Source: Prevotella sp. (lineage in GTDB: Bacteria > Bacteroidota > Bacteroidia > Bacteroidales > Bacteroidaceae). Taken from it: a stretch of 57,071 nucleotides of DNA. Made by a program: the position numbers and the translations under genes. Below, in pieces: positions 49,054 through 56,943 of this stretch. The stretch covers positions 1-57,071 of the forward strand of contig JAFZSR010000023.1 of assembly GCA_017619275.1 (NCBI GenBank). Reading direction: 5' to 3'. The notes under the pieces were generated by a model that saw nothing but the letters and a program-made list of their open reading frames with translations, had not been told where the DNA came from and did no database searches. Numbering within the stretch: the stretch's first letter is position 1; each line of letters begins with the position of its first letter.

Positions 49054-49632
49054 TTATTCTACAATCAGTTGCTGGTTCTCGCGGGTGATGGTGAGCTGCT
49101 CGAACTTGTTGAGCGTCTCTACGACATCGTCAATCGGCTTGGTTTTGTCCCAAGTGAAGTAGAGTCGCACGTGCTTCACCTTCTCGTTCTTATAGACGGT
49201 CTCACACTGGTAGAAGGCGGCCATCTCGCCGAGCATCGTGGCCAGTTCCTTGTTCTGGAACACTACGGGCTTCAGCTGCGTGGAGTCAGGCGTAGCTTCT
49301 ATCGTCTCCGTGGGTTGGGCGACGACCTCCGTCACTGTGGCGCCGTCGTCTGCTTTTTCTTCGGAGGGGGCGGATGTCCACCAACGGACGGCGGCGTATG
49401 CGATGCCCGAGAGCATCAGGACGCCCACGAACATGGCGGCCAGCCGGATGAGTCGCTTGGTGAGGCCGTTGTCCTTGCCGGCAACTGTATTGTATTGCAT
49501 TGTCTGGAACCGCTGCCATTCCTCGTTGGTATCGGGCGTGCTCACCTTTTCCTCGTCCAGCATTCGGTCGAGTTCCTCATCGGTGTGCTTTTCGGGATGC
49601 AACAGCATCCGCAGTTTTTCTTCTCTGGTCAT
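49054..49632 (-). CDS. Minimal anti-sigma factor with DUF4974-like C-terminal domain
   Basis: Single-pass membrane protein of 192 aa. The cytoplasmic N-terminus (about 1-60, rich in acidic residues) leads to one membrane helix (AAMFVGVLMLSGIAYAAV, about 65-83). A linker and a short periplasmic domain follow, with ELATMLGEMAAFYQCETVYK, typical of DUF4974 in FecR-like regulators. The usual FecR beta-domain between them is missing, so this is shorter than standard FecR. It overlaps the sigma gene by 4 bp (ATGA), a clear sign of coupled translation. Its role is to hold the sigma factor until the STN domain of the barrel signals. Confidence 0.85.
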   Translation of the reverse strand: MTREEKLRMLLHPEKHTDEELDRMLDEEKVSTPDTNEEWQRFQTMQYNTVAGKDNGLTKRLIRLAAMFVGVLMLSGIAYAAVRWWTSAPSEEKADDGATVTEVVAQPTETIEATPDSTQLKPVVFQNKELATMLGEMAAFYQCETVYKNEKVKHVRLYFTWDKTKPIDDVVETLNKFEQLTITRENQQLIVE

Positions 49633-50123
49633 GCTTCTCTTTCTTTGAAAGTGGAACGAAGTTTCCTCAGTCCTTGCACAATGTGCTTGTTGACGGCAGA
49701 GAGGCTGATGCCAAGCGACTTGGAGATGGCCTTGTACGACTGGTCCTCGTCGAAGTGCATGCGGATGATGCGACCAGTCTGAGGGGTGAGTCGCTCGTCC
49801 ACATAGCGACGGACGGACTCAATGATTTCCTCGTCGTGCTGTCCGCTGTCGATGGCTTCTGCCGTCAGCAGCTTCATAGCCTCCTGTCGGGTCTGACGTT
49901 GTGCAATGATGTTGAGGCAGCGATTGCGGATGCAGGTGAGCAGAAAAGTGTGCTGTGACTCTTCGCGCAGTGGGATGGTACCTGCCCACAGCCGGGCGAA
50001 GACATCCTGAACGGCGTCCTTCGCCTCGTCTTCGTCGCCCAGCAGGATGTAGGCTGCCTGGTACATCCTGTTGTACTCCGAAAGGAAGAGTTCCTTGAAC
50101 TGTTTGCTTCTGTCTGGCATCAT
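49629..50123 (-). CDS. ECF RNA polymerase sigma factor
   Basis: Sigma-70 family factor of 164 aa. Region 2 contains SEYNRMYQAAYILLGDEDEA then KDAVQDVFARLW. Region 4 contains QSYKAISKSLGISLSAVNKH. It is of the Bacteroidetes ECF type that works with FecR-like anti-sigma factors. First gene of the sigma, anti-sigma, barrel operon. No TAnnTTTG box is seen in the 130 bp upstream, which suggests another promoter type, perhaps its own. Confidence 0.93.
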   Translation of the reverse strand: MMPDRSKQFKELFLSEYNRMYQAAYILLGDEDEAKDAVQDVFARLWAGTIPLREESQHTFLLTCIRNRCLNIIAQRQTRQEAMKLLTAEAIDSGQHDEEIIESVRRYVDERLTPQTGRIIRMHFDEDQSYKAISKSLGISLSAVNKHIVQGLRKLRSTFKEREA

Positions 50124-50253
50124 TTCGTCGCTGTTTTTACTATATATACAGCTGAGCAGAGAAAATCATCACCCCCTTGGCGGGAAAAATTAAAAAAATA
50201 ATGATTTTTTCTCTTGGGTGTGGAGGAGAAAAGGAGTGGCGCATGAAGCCGTG

Positions 50254-50796
50254 TCATTCAAACAGCTGGGCCCAAGCGAGGAATTTTTGCACGCCCTCCT
50301 GTCCGAACTTGGCTAGGCTCTGTGCGGCCTGCTCCACGGTGAGCACGCGGTCGGGGCGTGACTTGGAGTAGAACTTGTCGGCATAGCACACCAATTGCTC
50401 TTCGAGCGTTTGCGGCACATAGTCAGCTGGGGGCAGGGGCAGCTGTTGGCTTAGTATTTGCTGGCAGGTGAGGCCCGTGCCGGTGTGGCGCTCACACACC
50501 CGGGCATGGCGCTCATAGCCTTCGCGCCGCAACAGCTCACCGCCAATCAGACCATGGCGGATGTAAGGCTCGTTGCCCATGCAAAAGATGCTGGGGGCGT
50601 GGCACCAACGGATGCCGATATCGTGGAGCATCGCGGCCTCCTCCAGGAAGACGGTGTCGAGCTGTAGTTCGGGGTGACGACTGGCCACCAGCCGACAGCG
50701 GTCGGCCACCTGGCGGGAGTGGTGAAGCAACAGGCGACGCAGGTCGTCGTCTTCGGGATAGTACTTATCAATAATCGTTTCGTAGTTCATCTTCAT
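50254..50796 (-). CDS. HD-domain phosphohydrolase
   Basis: Cytoplasmic protein of 180 aa. The HD motif is split: HHSRQVADRC (near 25), then LHDIGIRWCHAPS with the His-Asp pair (near 58), and HARVCERHTG. This is the HDIG-type metal phosphohydrolase fold, as in nucleotide or cyclic-nucleotide hydrolases. Start at 50796 directly adjoins the stop of the RecD-like gene (TAA then ATG), so the two are translated together. The substrate is unknown. Confidence 0.85.
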   Translation of the reverse strand: MKMNYETIIDKYYPEDDDLRRLLLHHSRQVADRCRLVASRHPELQLDTVFLEEAAMLHDIGIRWCHAPSIFCMGNEPYIRHGLIGGELLRREGYERHARVCERHTGTGLTCQQILSQQLPLPPADYVPQTLEEQLVCYADKFYSKSRPDRVLTVEQAAQSLAKFGQEGVQKFLAWAQLFE

Positions 50797-52230
50797 TTAT
50801 TGGGGAGTCTGGGTCTGCGTGGCGGGCCAGTTCACGAGGAACACCTTTTCGGTGGCGCGCGTCAGGGCGGTGTAGAGCCAATGGTAGTAGTCAGGGGTGA
50901 GCATGTCGTCGGTCATGTAGCCCTGGTCGATGTAGACGTGTGCCCACTGTCCGCCCTGTGCTTTGTGGCAAGTGACGGCATAGCCATACTTCACCTGAAG
51001 CGCGTTGTAGTGGACGTCGGTGCGCAGGGCACGCAGGCGGTCTTGCTTCAGGGGCATATCGGCATAGTCGGCCATGACATTGTTGAATAGCTGCTCGTGC
51101 TGCTCGCGCGTCAGAGCGGGGGCCTCGGTACCCAGCGTGCTCAGCAGCATGGTGGTGGTCAGCTCGTAGTCGTCGTAGTCGGGCAACTGGATGGTGACCT
51201 CGGCGAAGCGGAGGCCGTAGAGCTCGTGTATATGTCGCACGCGCTGCACCACGCAGGTGTCGCCATTGGCCAGAAACGATGGCGCCGTGGTGCCGTCGGT
51301 GGGGGCGGGCAGCAGTCCGTAGCTGTTCTTCACAATCATCAGACGGTCGCCGCGGCACAGCTCCTCCTCACGGTCGAGGATGGTGTTGCGGATGCCTCGG
51401 TTGTAGATGACGGCGCGCTTGTTCGAGCGGGTCACCACCATCGTCTCGTCGATGCCCACATGGCTGTAGCTGGAAGCCAGCGCCTCAATCAGTTCACCGC
51501 CCGGCACGTTGACGATGTCAGCGAAGCCGTGGAAGCGGATTCTTGGAAGTGAGAGGTGAGAGGTGGAGGTTGAGATGTTGCGGATGACGGTGGCGTTGTA
51601 GAGGATGCCCGACTCCTGGCTTTGGCGCAGCACCTCGTTCAGCGTAGCCTCGTGCACGCTGAGGCCATAGCCTTGCAGCACGTCGCTCATCAGTGCCGGA
51701 CTACACTCGTCGCCCACGGGCGGCAGCTGCGCCGTGTCGCCGATGAGCATCAGACGGCAGTTCTGCCCTTGGTAGACGTAGTGCAGAAGGTCGTCGAGCA
51801 CCGAGCCGGAGCCGAAGGTGGTGTCGGTGGTCTGTGCCGAAATCATCGAGGCCTCGTCGACGATGAACAGCGTGTCGTGGTAGAGGTTGTCGTTAAGGTT
51901 GAAGGAGGAGAGGTCGCCGGCCGAGCGTTGGCGATAGATGCGGCGGTGGATGGTGAAGGCGGGCTGCTGGGCATAGAGCGCGAACACCTTGGCGGCTCGA
52001 CCCGTGGGCGCCAGCAGCACCAACTTCTGGCGCAGCTCCACCAAGGCGCCCACGATGGCAGCCGCCAGCGACGTCTTGCCCGTGCCCGCCGAGCCCCGCA
52101 GCAGCATCAAGGCCTGGGGCGTGCGGTCGAGCAGGAAGTCGGCAAACACACCGATGGCCACCTCCTGCTCTTGCGTAGGCGTGTGGCCAAAGTGCTGGCG
52201 TATGCGAAACGATAGTTCGTCGCTGACCAT
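50797..52230 (-). CDS. RecD-like superfamily 1 DNA helicase
   Basis: ATPase/helicase of 477 aa. The start at 52230 (MVSDELSFRIRQHFGHTPTQ) is chosen because the longer frame runs into the upstream gene's end. Walker A is GSAGTGKTSL (near 48), followed by VLLAPTGRAAKV; Walker B is FIVDEASMIS. Then GDTAQLPPVGDE and, near the C-terminus, VTCHKAQGGQWAHVYIDQGY and YTALTRATEKVFLVNW (motifs V-VI). It resembles the helicase part of RecD2 without the N-terminal domain. Residues about 218-227 (NISTSTSHLS) are encoded by 7-bp TCTCACC repeats and look inserted. DNA repair or mobile-DNA related; exact role unknown. Confidence 0.9.
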   Translation of the reverse strand: MVSDELSFRIRQHFGHTPTQEQEVAIGVFADFLLDRTPQALMLLRGSAGTGKTSLAAAIVGALVELRQKLVLLAPTGRAAKVFALYAQQPAFTIHRRIYRQRSAGDLSSFNLNDNLYHDTLFIVDEASMISAQTTDTTFGSGSVLDDLLHYVYQGQNCRLMLIGDTAQLPPVGDECSPALMSDVLQGYGLSVHEATLNEVLRQSQESGILYNATVIRNISTSTSHLSLPRIRFHGFADIVNVPGGELIEALASSYSHVGIDETMVVTRSNKRAVIYNRGIRNTILDREEELCRGDRLMIVKNSYGLLPAPTDGTTAPSFLANGDTCVVQRVRHIHELYGLRFAEVTIQLPDYDDYELTTTMLLSTLGTEAPALTREQHEQLFNNVMADYADMPLKQDRLRALRTDVHYNALQVKYGYAVTCHKAQGGQWAHVYIDQGYMTDDMLTPDYYHWLYTALTRATEKVFLVNWPATQTQTPQ

Positions 52231-52241
52231 GCTTCTACAAC

Positions 52242-53558
52242 TTACTGGCCGCGAAATTGGCGCAGTTTTTGTGCCCAATATTCGCGCAGGTCGGTCCAGC
52301 GGTAGTAGGGGTACTGCGTGGTGCTAACGGGCAGTGCGGCCTCGCGCTCATTGAGGAGAGCCTTTACCAGCACGTCGCTGGCCGAGCCGTTCCACTTCTT
52401 GGGTTTATAGAAAATGAGCTGGATGTTGCAGGCCATGGGGAAGATGCGGTAGTTGCGCCACACCTGGTCGAGCTGCTCCATGTCCTCCACCTGGCGGCCA
52501 CAGTCGTCAAGCTCCAGGAGGCAAGCCAGCGGCATCACGCACACCTCGTGACCGAAGCGCAGCGTGGCCTGCGTCTTGCCTAATGCCACGCAGGTGTCGG
52601 CCGTCTGGATGATGTTGTCGAGCAGATTGGCTTGCGAGAAGGGCATGATGCCGCCAGTGAGGGGCGACGGGCCGTAGTTCTGATACCATCCGGCATTGGT
52701 GATGCGCCACTGGTCGTAAATCTCGTCCTTGTTGAAGAGGTGCAGCAGGTCGGGGGCGTTGTCGTGGCTCTGCATGTTGATGGCCACCTCGAAGAGCTGG
52801 CGCATCAGTCGGCCTTGGTTGACGCTGTCGCGCGCCCACCGCTGGTCGTTGAAGAGCACGGTCATCAGCCGCTCGGGATGCGTGTGGCGCTCTGTGAAGT
52901 CGCGGTGGGCGCGGTCGCCCTTGCCGGCGTTCTCTTTCACCTGTCCCTCACGGTCCTGGTTCAGATAGAACTGCAGGGCGTCGCTCACGTCGTTGTGAAT
53001 GCGGGCGGTGGGGTTGGCGGCCATCAGCTCCTCGCACTCGGCAATCATCGAGAGGATGCAGCGGTTCACGGTGGTGGAGCGTGCATCGATGGCCACGTTC
53101 TTTGCCTTGAAAATCTCGGGGAAGTGCTCAGCCAGCCGTCGGCCGATGCCGTGGTGCTGACGCTCGCCCACGGTGGTGAGGTCACCGAAGCGCTTATAGG
53201 TAGTCTTGTTGAACAGCTCCAGACGCCGCAGCGTCTCCTCGCCGTCGCGTGTCAGCTTGCCGTCGCGACGTGCCTTGCGCAGAGGTTGGATGACGCGCTC
53301 ATAGTCGTTGCGGCCGATGAGCCAGCGCGAGCCGTGACGGCCGTAGTGGCTAAGGTAGAAAGGCTCGTAGCCCTTGGGGGCCTTGGTGTACTGGAAGTTG
53401 GGCAGCTGGCGGTCGTAGTCTAGGTAGTTGGAACCTGCCAGCCAAGGGTTGGCGTCGATTTCGGCACGTGCCGTGGTGCCGCTGGTGAGAACTTGGCTTT
53501 GCGCCATGGCCGAAAGGCTGAGAGCCAAGGCCAGTGTGAGGGTGGTTAGTCTTTTCAT
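52242..53558 (-). CDS. Exported histidine-type phosphatase (MINPP/acid phosphatase-like)
   Basis: Exported enzyme of 438 aa with signal peptide MKRLTTLTLALALSLSAMAQ. The phosphohistidine motif is HYGRHGSRW (near 73-79), as in histidine acid phosphatases and MINPP phytases. The proton-donor motif, normally HD or HAE, reads FGHEVCVMPL here (near 335), so Glu follows His. Phosphate esters such as phytate are likely substrates. It is divergent from the PafA-like phosphatase gene (53691) with 132 bp between starts, and it is first in a run with the helicase gene 11 bp behind. Confidence 0.9.
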   Translation of the reverse strand: MKRLTTLTLALALSLSAMAQSQVLTSGTTARAEIDANPWLAGSNYLDYDRQLPNFQYTKAPKGYEPFYLSHYGRHGSRWLIGRNDYERVIQPLRKARRDGKLTRDGEETLRRLELFNKTTYKRFGDLTTVGERQHHGIGRRLAEHFPEIFKAKNVAIDARSTTVNRCILSMIAECEELMAANPTARIHNDVSDALQFYLNQDREGQVKENAGKGDRAHRDFTERHTHPERLMTVLFNDQRWARDSVNQGRLMRQLFEVAINMQSHDNAPDLLHLFNKDEIYDQWRITNAGWYQNYGPSPLTGGIMPFSQANLLDNIIQTADTCVALGKTQATLRFGHEVCVMPLACLLELDDCGRQVEDMEQLDQVWRNYRIFPMACNIQLIFYKPKKWNGSASDVLVKALLNEREAALPVSTTQYPYYRWTDLREYWAQKLRQFRGQ

Positions 53559-53583
53559 GTTTGTTGGTTATTGTTTAGTGTTG

Positions 53584-53591
53584 CAAATGTA
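53584..53591 (-). promoter_or_regulatory. Promoter -7 box of the histidine phosphatase gene
   Basis: Minus-strand TACATTTG, 26 nt before the ATG at 53558; no good -33. Confidence 0.5.
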
Positions 53592-53655
53592 CAACAATTA
53601 TTTGAGTTGTACAACTTTTTTCTGCAAAACATAGTGATAATTCGCGGGAAAAGTG

Positions 53656-53663
53656 TATCTTTG
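53656..53663 (+). promoter_or_regulatory. Promoter -7 box of the PafA-like gene
   Basis: TATCTTTG, 28 nt before the ATG at 53691. It lies about 65 bp from the opposed phosphatase promoter, so one regulator could serve both. Confidence 0.55.
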
Positions 53664-53690
53664 CAACATTATTATAAAAACCGACTCAAG

Positions 53691-55196
53691 ATGAAAAAGA
53701 TTTTATTGGTCTTGTTGCTGTGCTGTGCCACCCTGTCGGGTTGGGCACAGTCGAAGTTTGGCGAGAAGCCTCGCTTGGTGGTGGGCATTGTGGTTGACCA
53801 GATGCGCTGGGACTATCTGAGCCGCTATTACGACAAGTTCACGAGAGATGGTTTCCGTCGGCTCATCGACGACGGTTTCTCGTGCAACAACTGCCTCATC
53901 AATTATGTTCCTACGGTTACTGCCATCGGCCACACCTCGGTCTACACCGGCACCACGCCCGCCTATCACGGCATCTGCGGCAATAGCTTCTACATCAATG
54001 GCCACAAGGTGAATAGCTGCGACGACAGCAACGAGCAGACTGTGGGCAGCGACAGCGACAAAGGCCGTCGGTCTCCGCGCAACATGCTGGCCACCACTAT
54101 TGGCGACCAGTTGCGGCTGCACACCGACTTCAAGGGGCGCGTCTTTGGCGTGAGCTATAAGGACCGTGCCGCCATCCTGCCCGCCGGTCACAGCGCCAAC
54201 GCCGCCTACTGGCTCGACCTGAAGAACCGGCGCTTCATCACCTCGACCTACTACATGAAGTCGCTGCCCAAATGGGTGCAGGAACACAACAAGAAGCTGG
54301 AGAAGGATAAAGACTTCAAGAAGTTGGGTGAGGACATCGGCCTCTCGCCCCGTTGCGGCACCATCATCACCGACATGGCCATCGCCCTGCTGCACAGCGA
54401 GAAGCTGGGCAAGGGTGAGGACACCGACATGCTCTGCGTGAGTTATTCGCAGACCGATGTCATTGGCCACAAATATGGCACGCGCGGAGAGCGCACCGAC
54501 GATGCCTACCTGCAGCTCGACCGCGACCTGGGCCGCCTGCTCAAGGCGCTCGACGAGCAAGTGGGCAGAGGCAACTACCTGCTCTTCCTCACCGCCGACC
54601 ATGGTGGCGCCCACAACTGGAAATACATGCAGGAGCACAAGCTAGCCGCAGGGCCATGGAGGTCCAACGAGATGAAGGAGCGCATCTATGAGGCCATCAG
54701 CAACGACAGCGGCGAGGACGGCGGCTACATCGCCGACATCTTGGACTACCGCATCTTCCTCGACTGGGAGATGATACGCTCAAGGGGACTCATCACCGCC
54801 GACATGGGGCATCAGGTGTTGTGGGAATTGGAGAAGGAGCCCGACATCGCTTTTGCCGCCCTCTATAAAGACTTGGCCACTAGCGCCCTGCCGCCGCTGC
54901 TGAAGGAGCGCGCCCTCATGGGCTACTATCCCGGCCGCTCGGGCGACCTCATCTTCTTCCCCCGTCCGGGTTACTACGAATCAGGTTCCTGGAACGAACC
55001 CACGGGAACCACGCACGGCGAGTGGAACCCCTACGATGCCCACATCCCCTGCCTCTTCTTCGGCTGGCGAGTGCCCCATGGAGCTACCAGCCGCCAAGTG
55101 AGCATCACCGACATCGCCCCCACTGTGTGCCAACTCCTCCACATTCAGCAGCCCAATGCCTGCACTGGGCAGAGCATCGTGGAAATCACGAAATAA
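53691..55196 (+). CDS. PafA-like alkaline phosphatase
   Basis: Exported alkaline-phosphatase-superfamily enzyme of 501 aa; start at 53691 gives signal peptide MKKILLVLLLCCATLSGWAQ. Metal and active-site residues are visible: D in VVDQMRWD, nucleophile Thr in PTVTAIGHTSVYTG (near 77), K and R in SYKDRAAIL (near 156, the monoesterase pair of PafA), D/H in TDVIGHKYG (near 257), DH in LTADHGGA (near 302) and H in THGEWNPYDAH (near 441). This fits phosphate-irrepressible PafA, which cleaves many phosphomonoesters in the periplasm. It acts with the neighbouring histidine phosphatase in phosphate gain. Confidence 0.9.
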   Translation: MKKILLVLLLCCATLSGWAQSKFGEKPRLVVGIVVDQMRWDYLSRYYDKFTRDGFRRLIDDGFSCNNCLINYVPTVTAIGHTSVYTGTTPAYHGICGNSFYINGHKVNSCDDSNEQTVGSDSDKGRRSPRNMLATTIGDQLRLHTDFKGRVFGVSYKDRAAILPAGHSANAAYWLDLKNRRFITSTYYMKSLPKWVQEHNKKLEKDKDFKKLGEDIGLSPRCGTIITDMAIALLHSEKLGKGEDTDMLCVSYSQTDVIGHKYGTRGERTDDAYLQLDRDLGRLLKALDEQVGRGNYLLFLTADHGGAHNWKYMQEHKLAAGPWRSNEMKERIYEAISNDSGEDGGYIADILDYRIFLDWEMIRSRGLITADMGHQVLWELEKEPDIAFAALYKDLATSALPPLLKERALMGYYPGRSGDLIFFPRPGYYESGSWNEPTGTTHGEWNPYDAHIPCLFFGWRVPHGATSRQVSITDIAPTVCQLLHIQQPNACTGQSIVEITK

Positions 55197-55243
55197 GCGA
55201 ACGGGCATGGAAAGGGAAGCTCTACTATAAAAGCGAAGCAAGT

Positions 55244-55290
55244 AGAAAGAAGTGGCTGTGCACATCTATTTGGCACAGCCACTTCTTTCT
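55244..55290. terminator. Bidirectional terminator, 18-bp perfect stem
   Basis: AGAAAGAAGTGGCTGTGC pairs with GCACAGCCACTTCTTTCT around an 11-nt loop, between convergent genes. The middle word GGCTGTGC/GCACAGCC is a variant of the GGCTGCGC word in other terminators here. Confidence 0.9.
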
Positions 55291-55310
55291 TCTCATTTCA
55301 CGTTTAACGC

Positions 55311-55475
55311 TTAGTAGTCATCGTCCTCGTCATCCCAACTGGAGTTGTGGTCGCGCGAGAGCAGGTCATCCACTTGGTTCGTGGTGCCTGCTAAACCTAA
55401 GGTGGTATTAGCAATCATGCTTTGCATTCTCACCTTGACGATGATGGTGTTAGGTTGCTTATAAGTCTTTTTCAT
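55311..55475 (-). CDS. WDDED micropeptide 3
   Basis: Peptide of 54 aa, 19 bp after the exported protein gene at 55495. It begins MKKTYKQPNTIIVKVRMQSM, then IANTTLGLAG, and ends NSSWDDEDDDY. It shares MKKTY-P, the M-I-A word and WDDED with micropeptide 1, and WDDED with micropeptide 2. A full AGGAGG lies 8 nt before the ATG. Function unknown; third copy of the exported protein plus micropeptide unit. Confidence 0.85.
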   Translation of the reverse strand: MKKTYKQPNTIIVKVRMQSMIANTTLGLAGTTNQVDDLLSRDHNSSWDDEDDDY

Positions 55476-55483
55476 ATTGTTGT

Positions 55484-55489
55484 CCTCCT
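55484..55489 (-). promoter_or_regulatory. Strong Shine-Dalgarno of micropeptide 3
   Basis: AGGAGG, 8 nt before the ATG at 55475. It matches the strong sites of the other two micropeptides. Confidence 0.8.
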
Positions 55490-55494
55490 ATTCA

Positions 55495-56943
55495 TTATTT
55501 GATGATTGCTTTCTTTCCGTTCACGATGTATAGTCCCTTGGTGGGTTGGTTGACACTTCGTCCCTGCAGGTCGAAGAAACGTTGAGCGTTGGACATTGCA
55601 CGTTGCACAGTATCACTGATGCCCTGGGTGCCGGTCTCTTCGAGGGCAAACGTACGAGTTCCATCTCCTTGCAGTTCAGAGCTGAGCAACAGCACCACAC
55701 GGCCTTTCAGTTCACTCATCGCCCCCGTCCACTGCTTGAAGCAGGCACCTGAATCTTTCTTGGCCAGCACGTATACAACCTCGTCATCTTCGTATTCCTC
55801 GCCATTGTAAATGCTGAGCAAGTTATCATCGTTGTCGTCATAATAATCCGCGATAGTAATTGTCTTTGTGCCCTTACCCTTCAGCAGCACGGGCGTATAG
55901 GCTTCCACAGCATTTACTTCCTCAAGGAGGACGGTTCCTGCATCCTTGTTCACCTTAGTCACAATCCATGCATCACCCTCCTCAAACTGTGCGTCAAATT
56001 TGGGGATATAGGTTGCCCATCCGTGGCTTGATACTGTCACTGTCAGCTTATCACCAAAGTACAGATACGTGGCAGGTGTAAAGCGCGTATAGCCTTCGGA
56101 ACCTCCTTCGGGGACAACCCATTCTTGGGTGCCATAAACACCACCATTCTCATCCCAAATCGGTTCGGCGTACATTATGTCAGATTCCAGCAACTCGTAT
56201 CTTTTCCACTCTTTTGTTTCCTTATCTTCATAGCCAAGACCATACATGGAATAGGGATTAAAACCGTTGAGTGCCTCCTCGCCGCCATGCAACTTCAACG
56301 ACATACCCTTGCCAAAAGTCATGTTACAATTGGCAGCATTTCCATAATCATAAGGATCCCAGCCTTGGAAGCGGATACCATAGTTGGTGCCGGAGATGTC
56401 GCCGGCAAAATCCTCCATGTTGATTGACGACTCGGCGAGATGGATGCCACTTTCCACACCTTCAACGGCTGGAATGGTAAGCGAAGCGCCGTCCTCACCA
56501 ATGATGCTGATAATGCCGCCGCCCCAAGCCTCAGACTGCAATGTACCCATGGAGATGGCGGCATTGCCGTTGGGTGCCGTGATTGTATTTTCTCCGTGCA
56601 GTTCGATGACGAAGCGGTCGTGGCTGTTCACTTCGATAGCAGGGCCATTTTCGCTCGTGAGGGTGGCGTTGTTGAGAATCAGCACGGGGTAGCGCCTGGA
56701 GCGTGTCGGAGTAACACTGGGAGTGTCGTCGTCATCTTCAGCGGCTCTTGGCATAAGTCGCCTACTACCCTCTGGACTGTCGCCACCTTCATCATTTTCA
56801 TTAACTTCCTCATCTTCACGCCATTCGAAGCCGATGGTGTGTTCATCGTCCAAATAGCCTTCACTCTCTGCTTGAATGGATAGGCCACCTATGCAGATAT
56901 CGGTGTTCACGATGCCACTTGGTACAAACTTAAGGGTCTTCAC
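55495..56943 (-). CDS. Exported-type protein with beta-helix region and FDLQGR tail, 5' end uncertain
   Basis: Frame of 482 aa starting at a GTG (56943) with no signal peptide, so the true start is probably missing or frameshifted. An acidic stretch (REDEEVNENDEGGD) precedes a DUF4353-like region (YPVLILNNATLTSENGPAIE, FVIELHGENTITAPNGNAAI). A module with SSHGWATYIPKFDAQF then parallels the ATF module of the other tail proteins. The tail is FFDLQGRSVNQPTKGLYIVN followed by GKKAIIK. Heptamer-derived DNA codes the VQRAMSNAQR linker before the tail. Micropeptide 3 follows. An in-frame TGA lies at 57001-57003, and no credible ATG start lies between it and 56943. Confidence 0.7.
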   Translation of the reverse strand: MKTLKFVPSGIVNTDICIGGLSIQAESEGYLDDEHTIGFEWREDEEVNENDEGGDSPEGSRRLMPRAAEDDDDTPSVTPTRSRRYPVLILNNATLTSENGPAIEVNSHDRFVIELHGENTITAPNGNAAISMGTLQSEAWGGGIISIIGEDGASLTIPAVEGVESGIHLAESSINMEDFAGDISGTNYGIRFQGWDPYDYGNAANCNMTFGKGMSLKLHGGEEALNGFNPYSMYGLGYEDKETKEWKRYELLESDIMYAEPIWDENGGVYGTQEWVVPEGGSEGYTRFTPATYLYFGDKLTVTVSSHGWATYIPKFDAQFEEGDAWIVTKVNKDAGTVLLEEVNAVEAYTPVLLKGKGTKTITIADYYDDNDDNLLSIYNGEEYEDDEVVYVLAKKDSGACFKQWTGAMSELKGRVVLLLSSELQGDGTRTFALEETGTQGISDTVQRAMSNAQRFFDLQGRSVNQPTKGLYIVNGKKAIIK

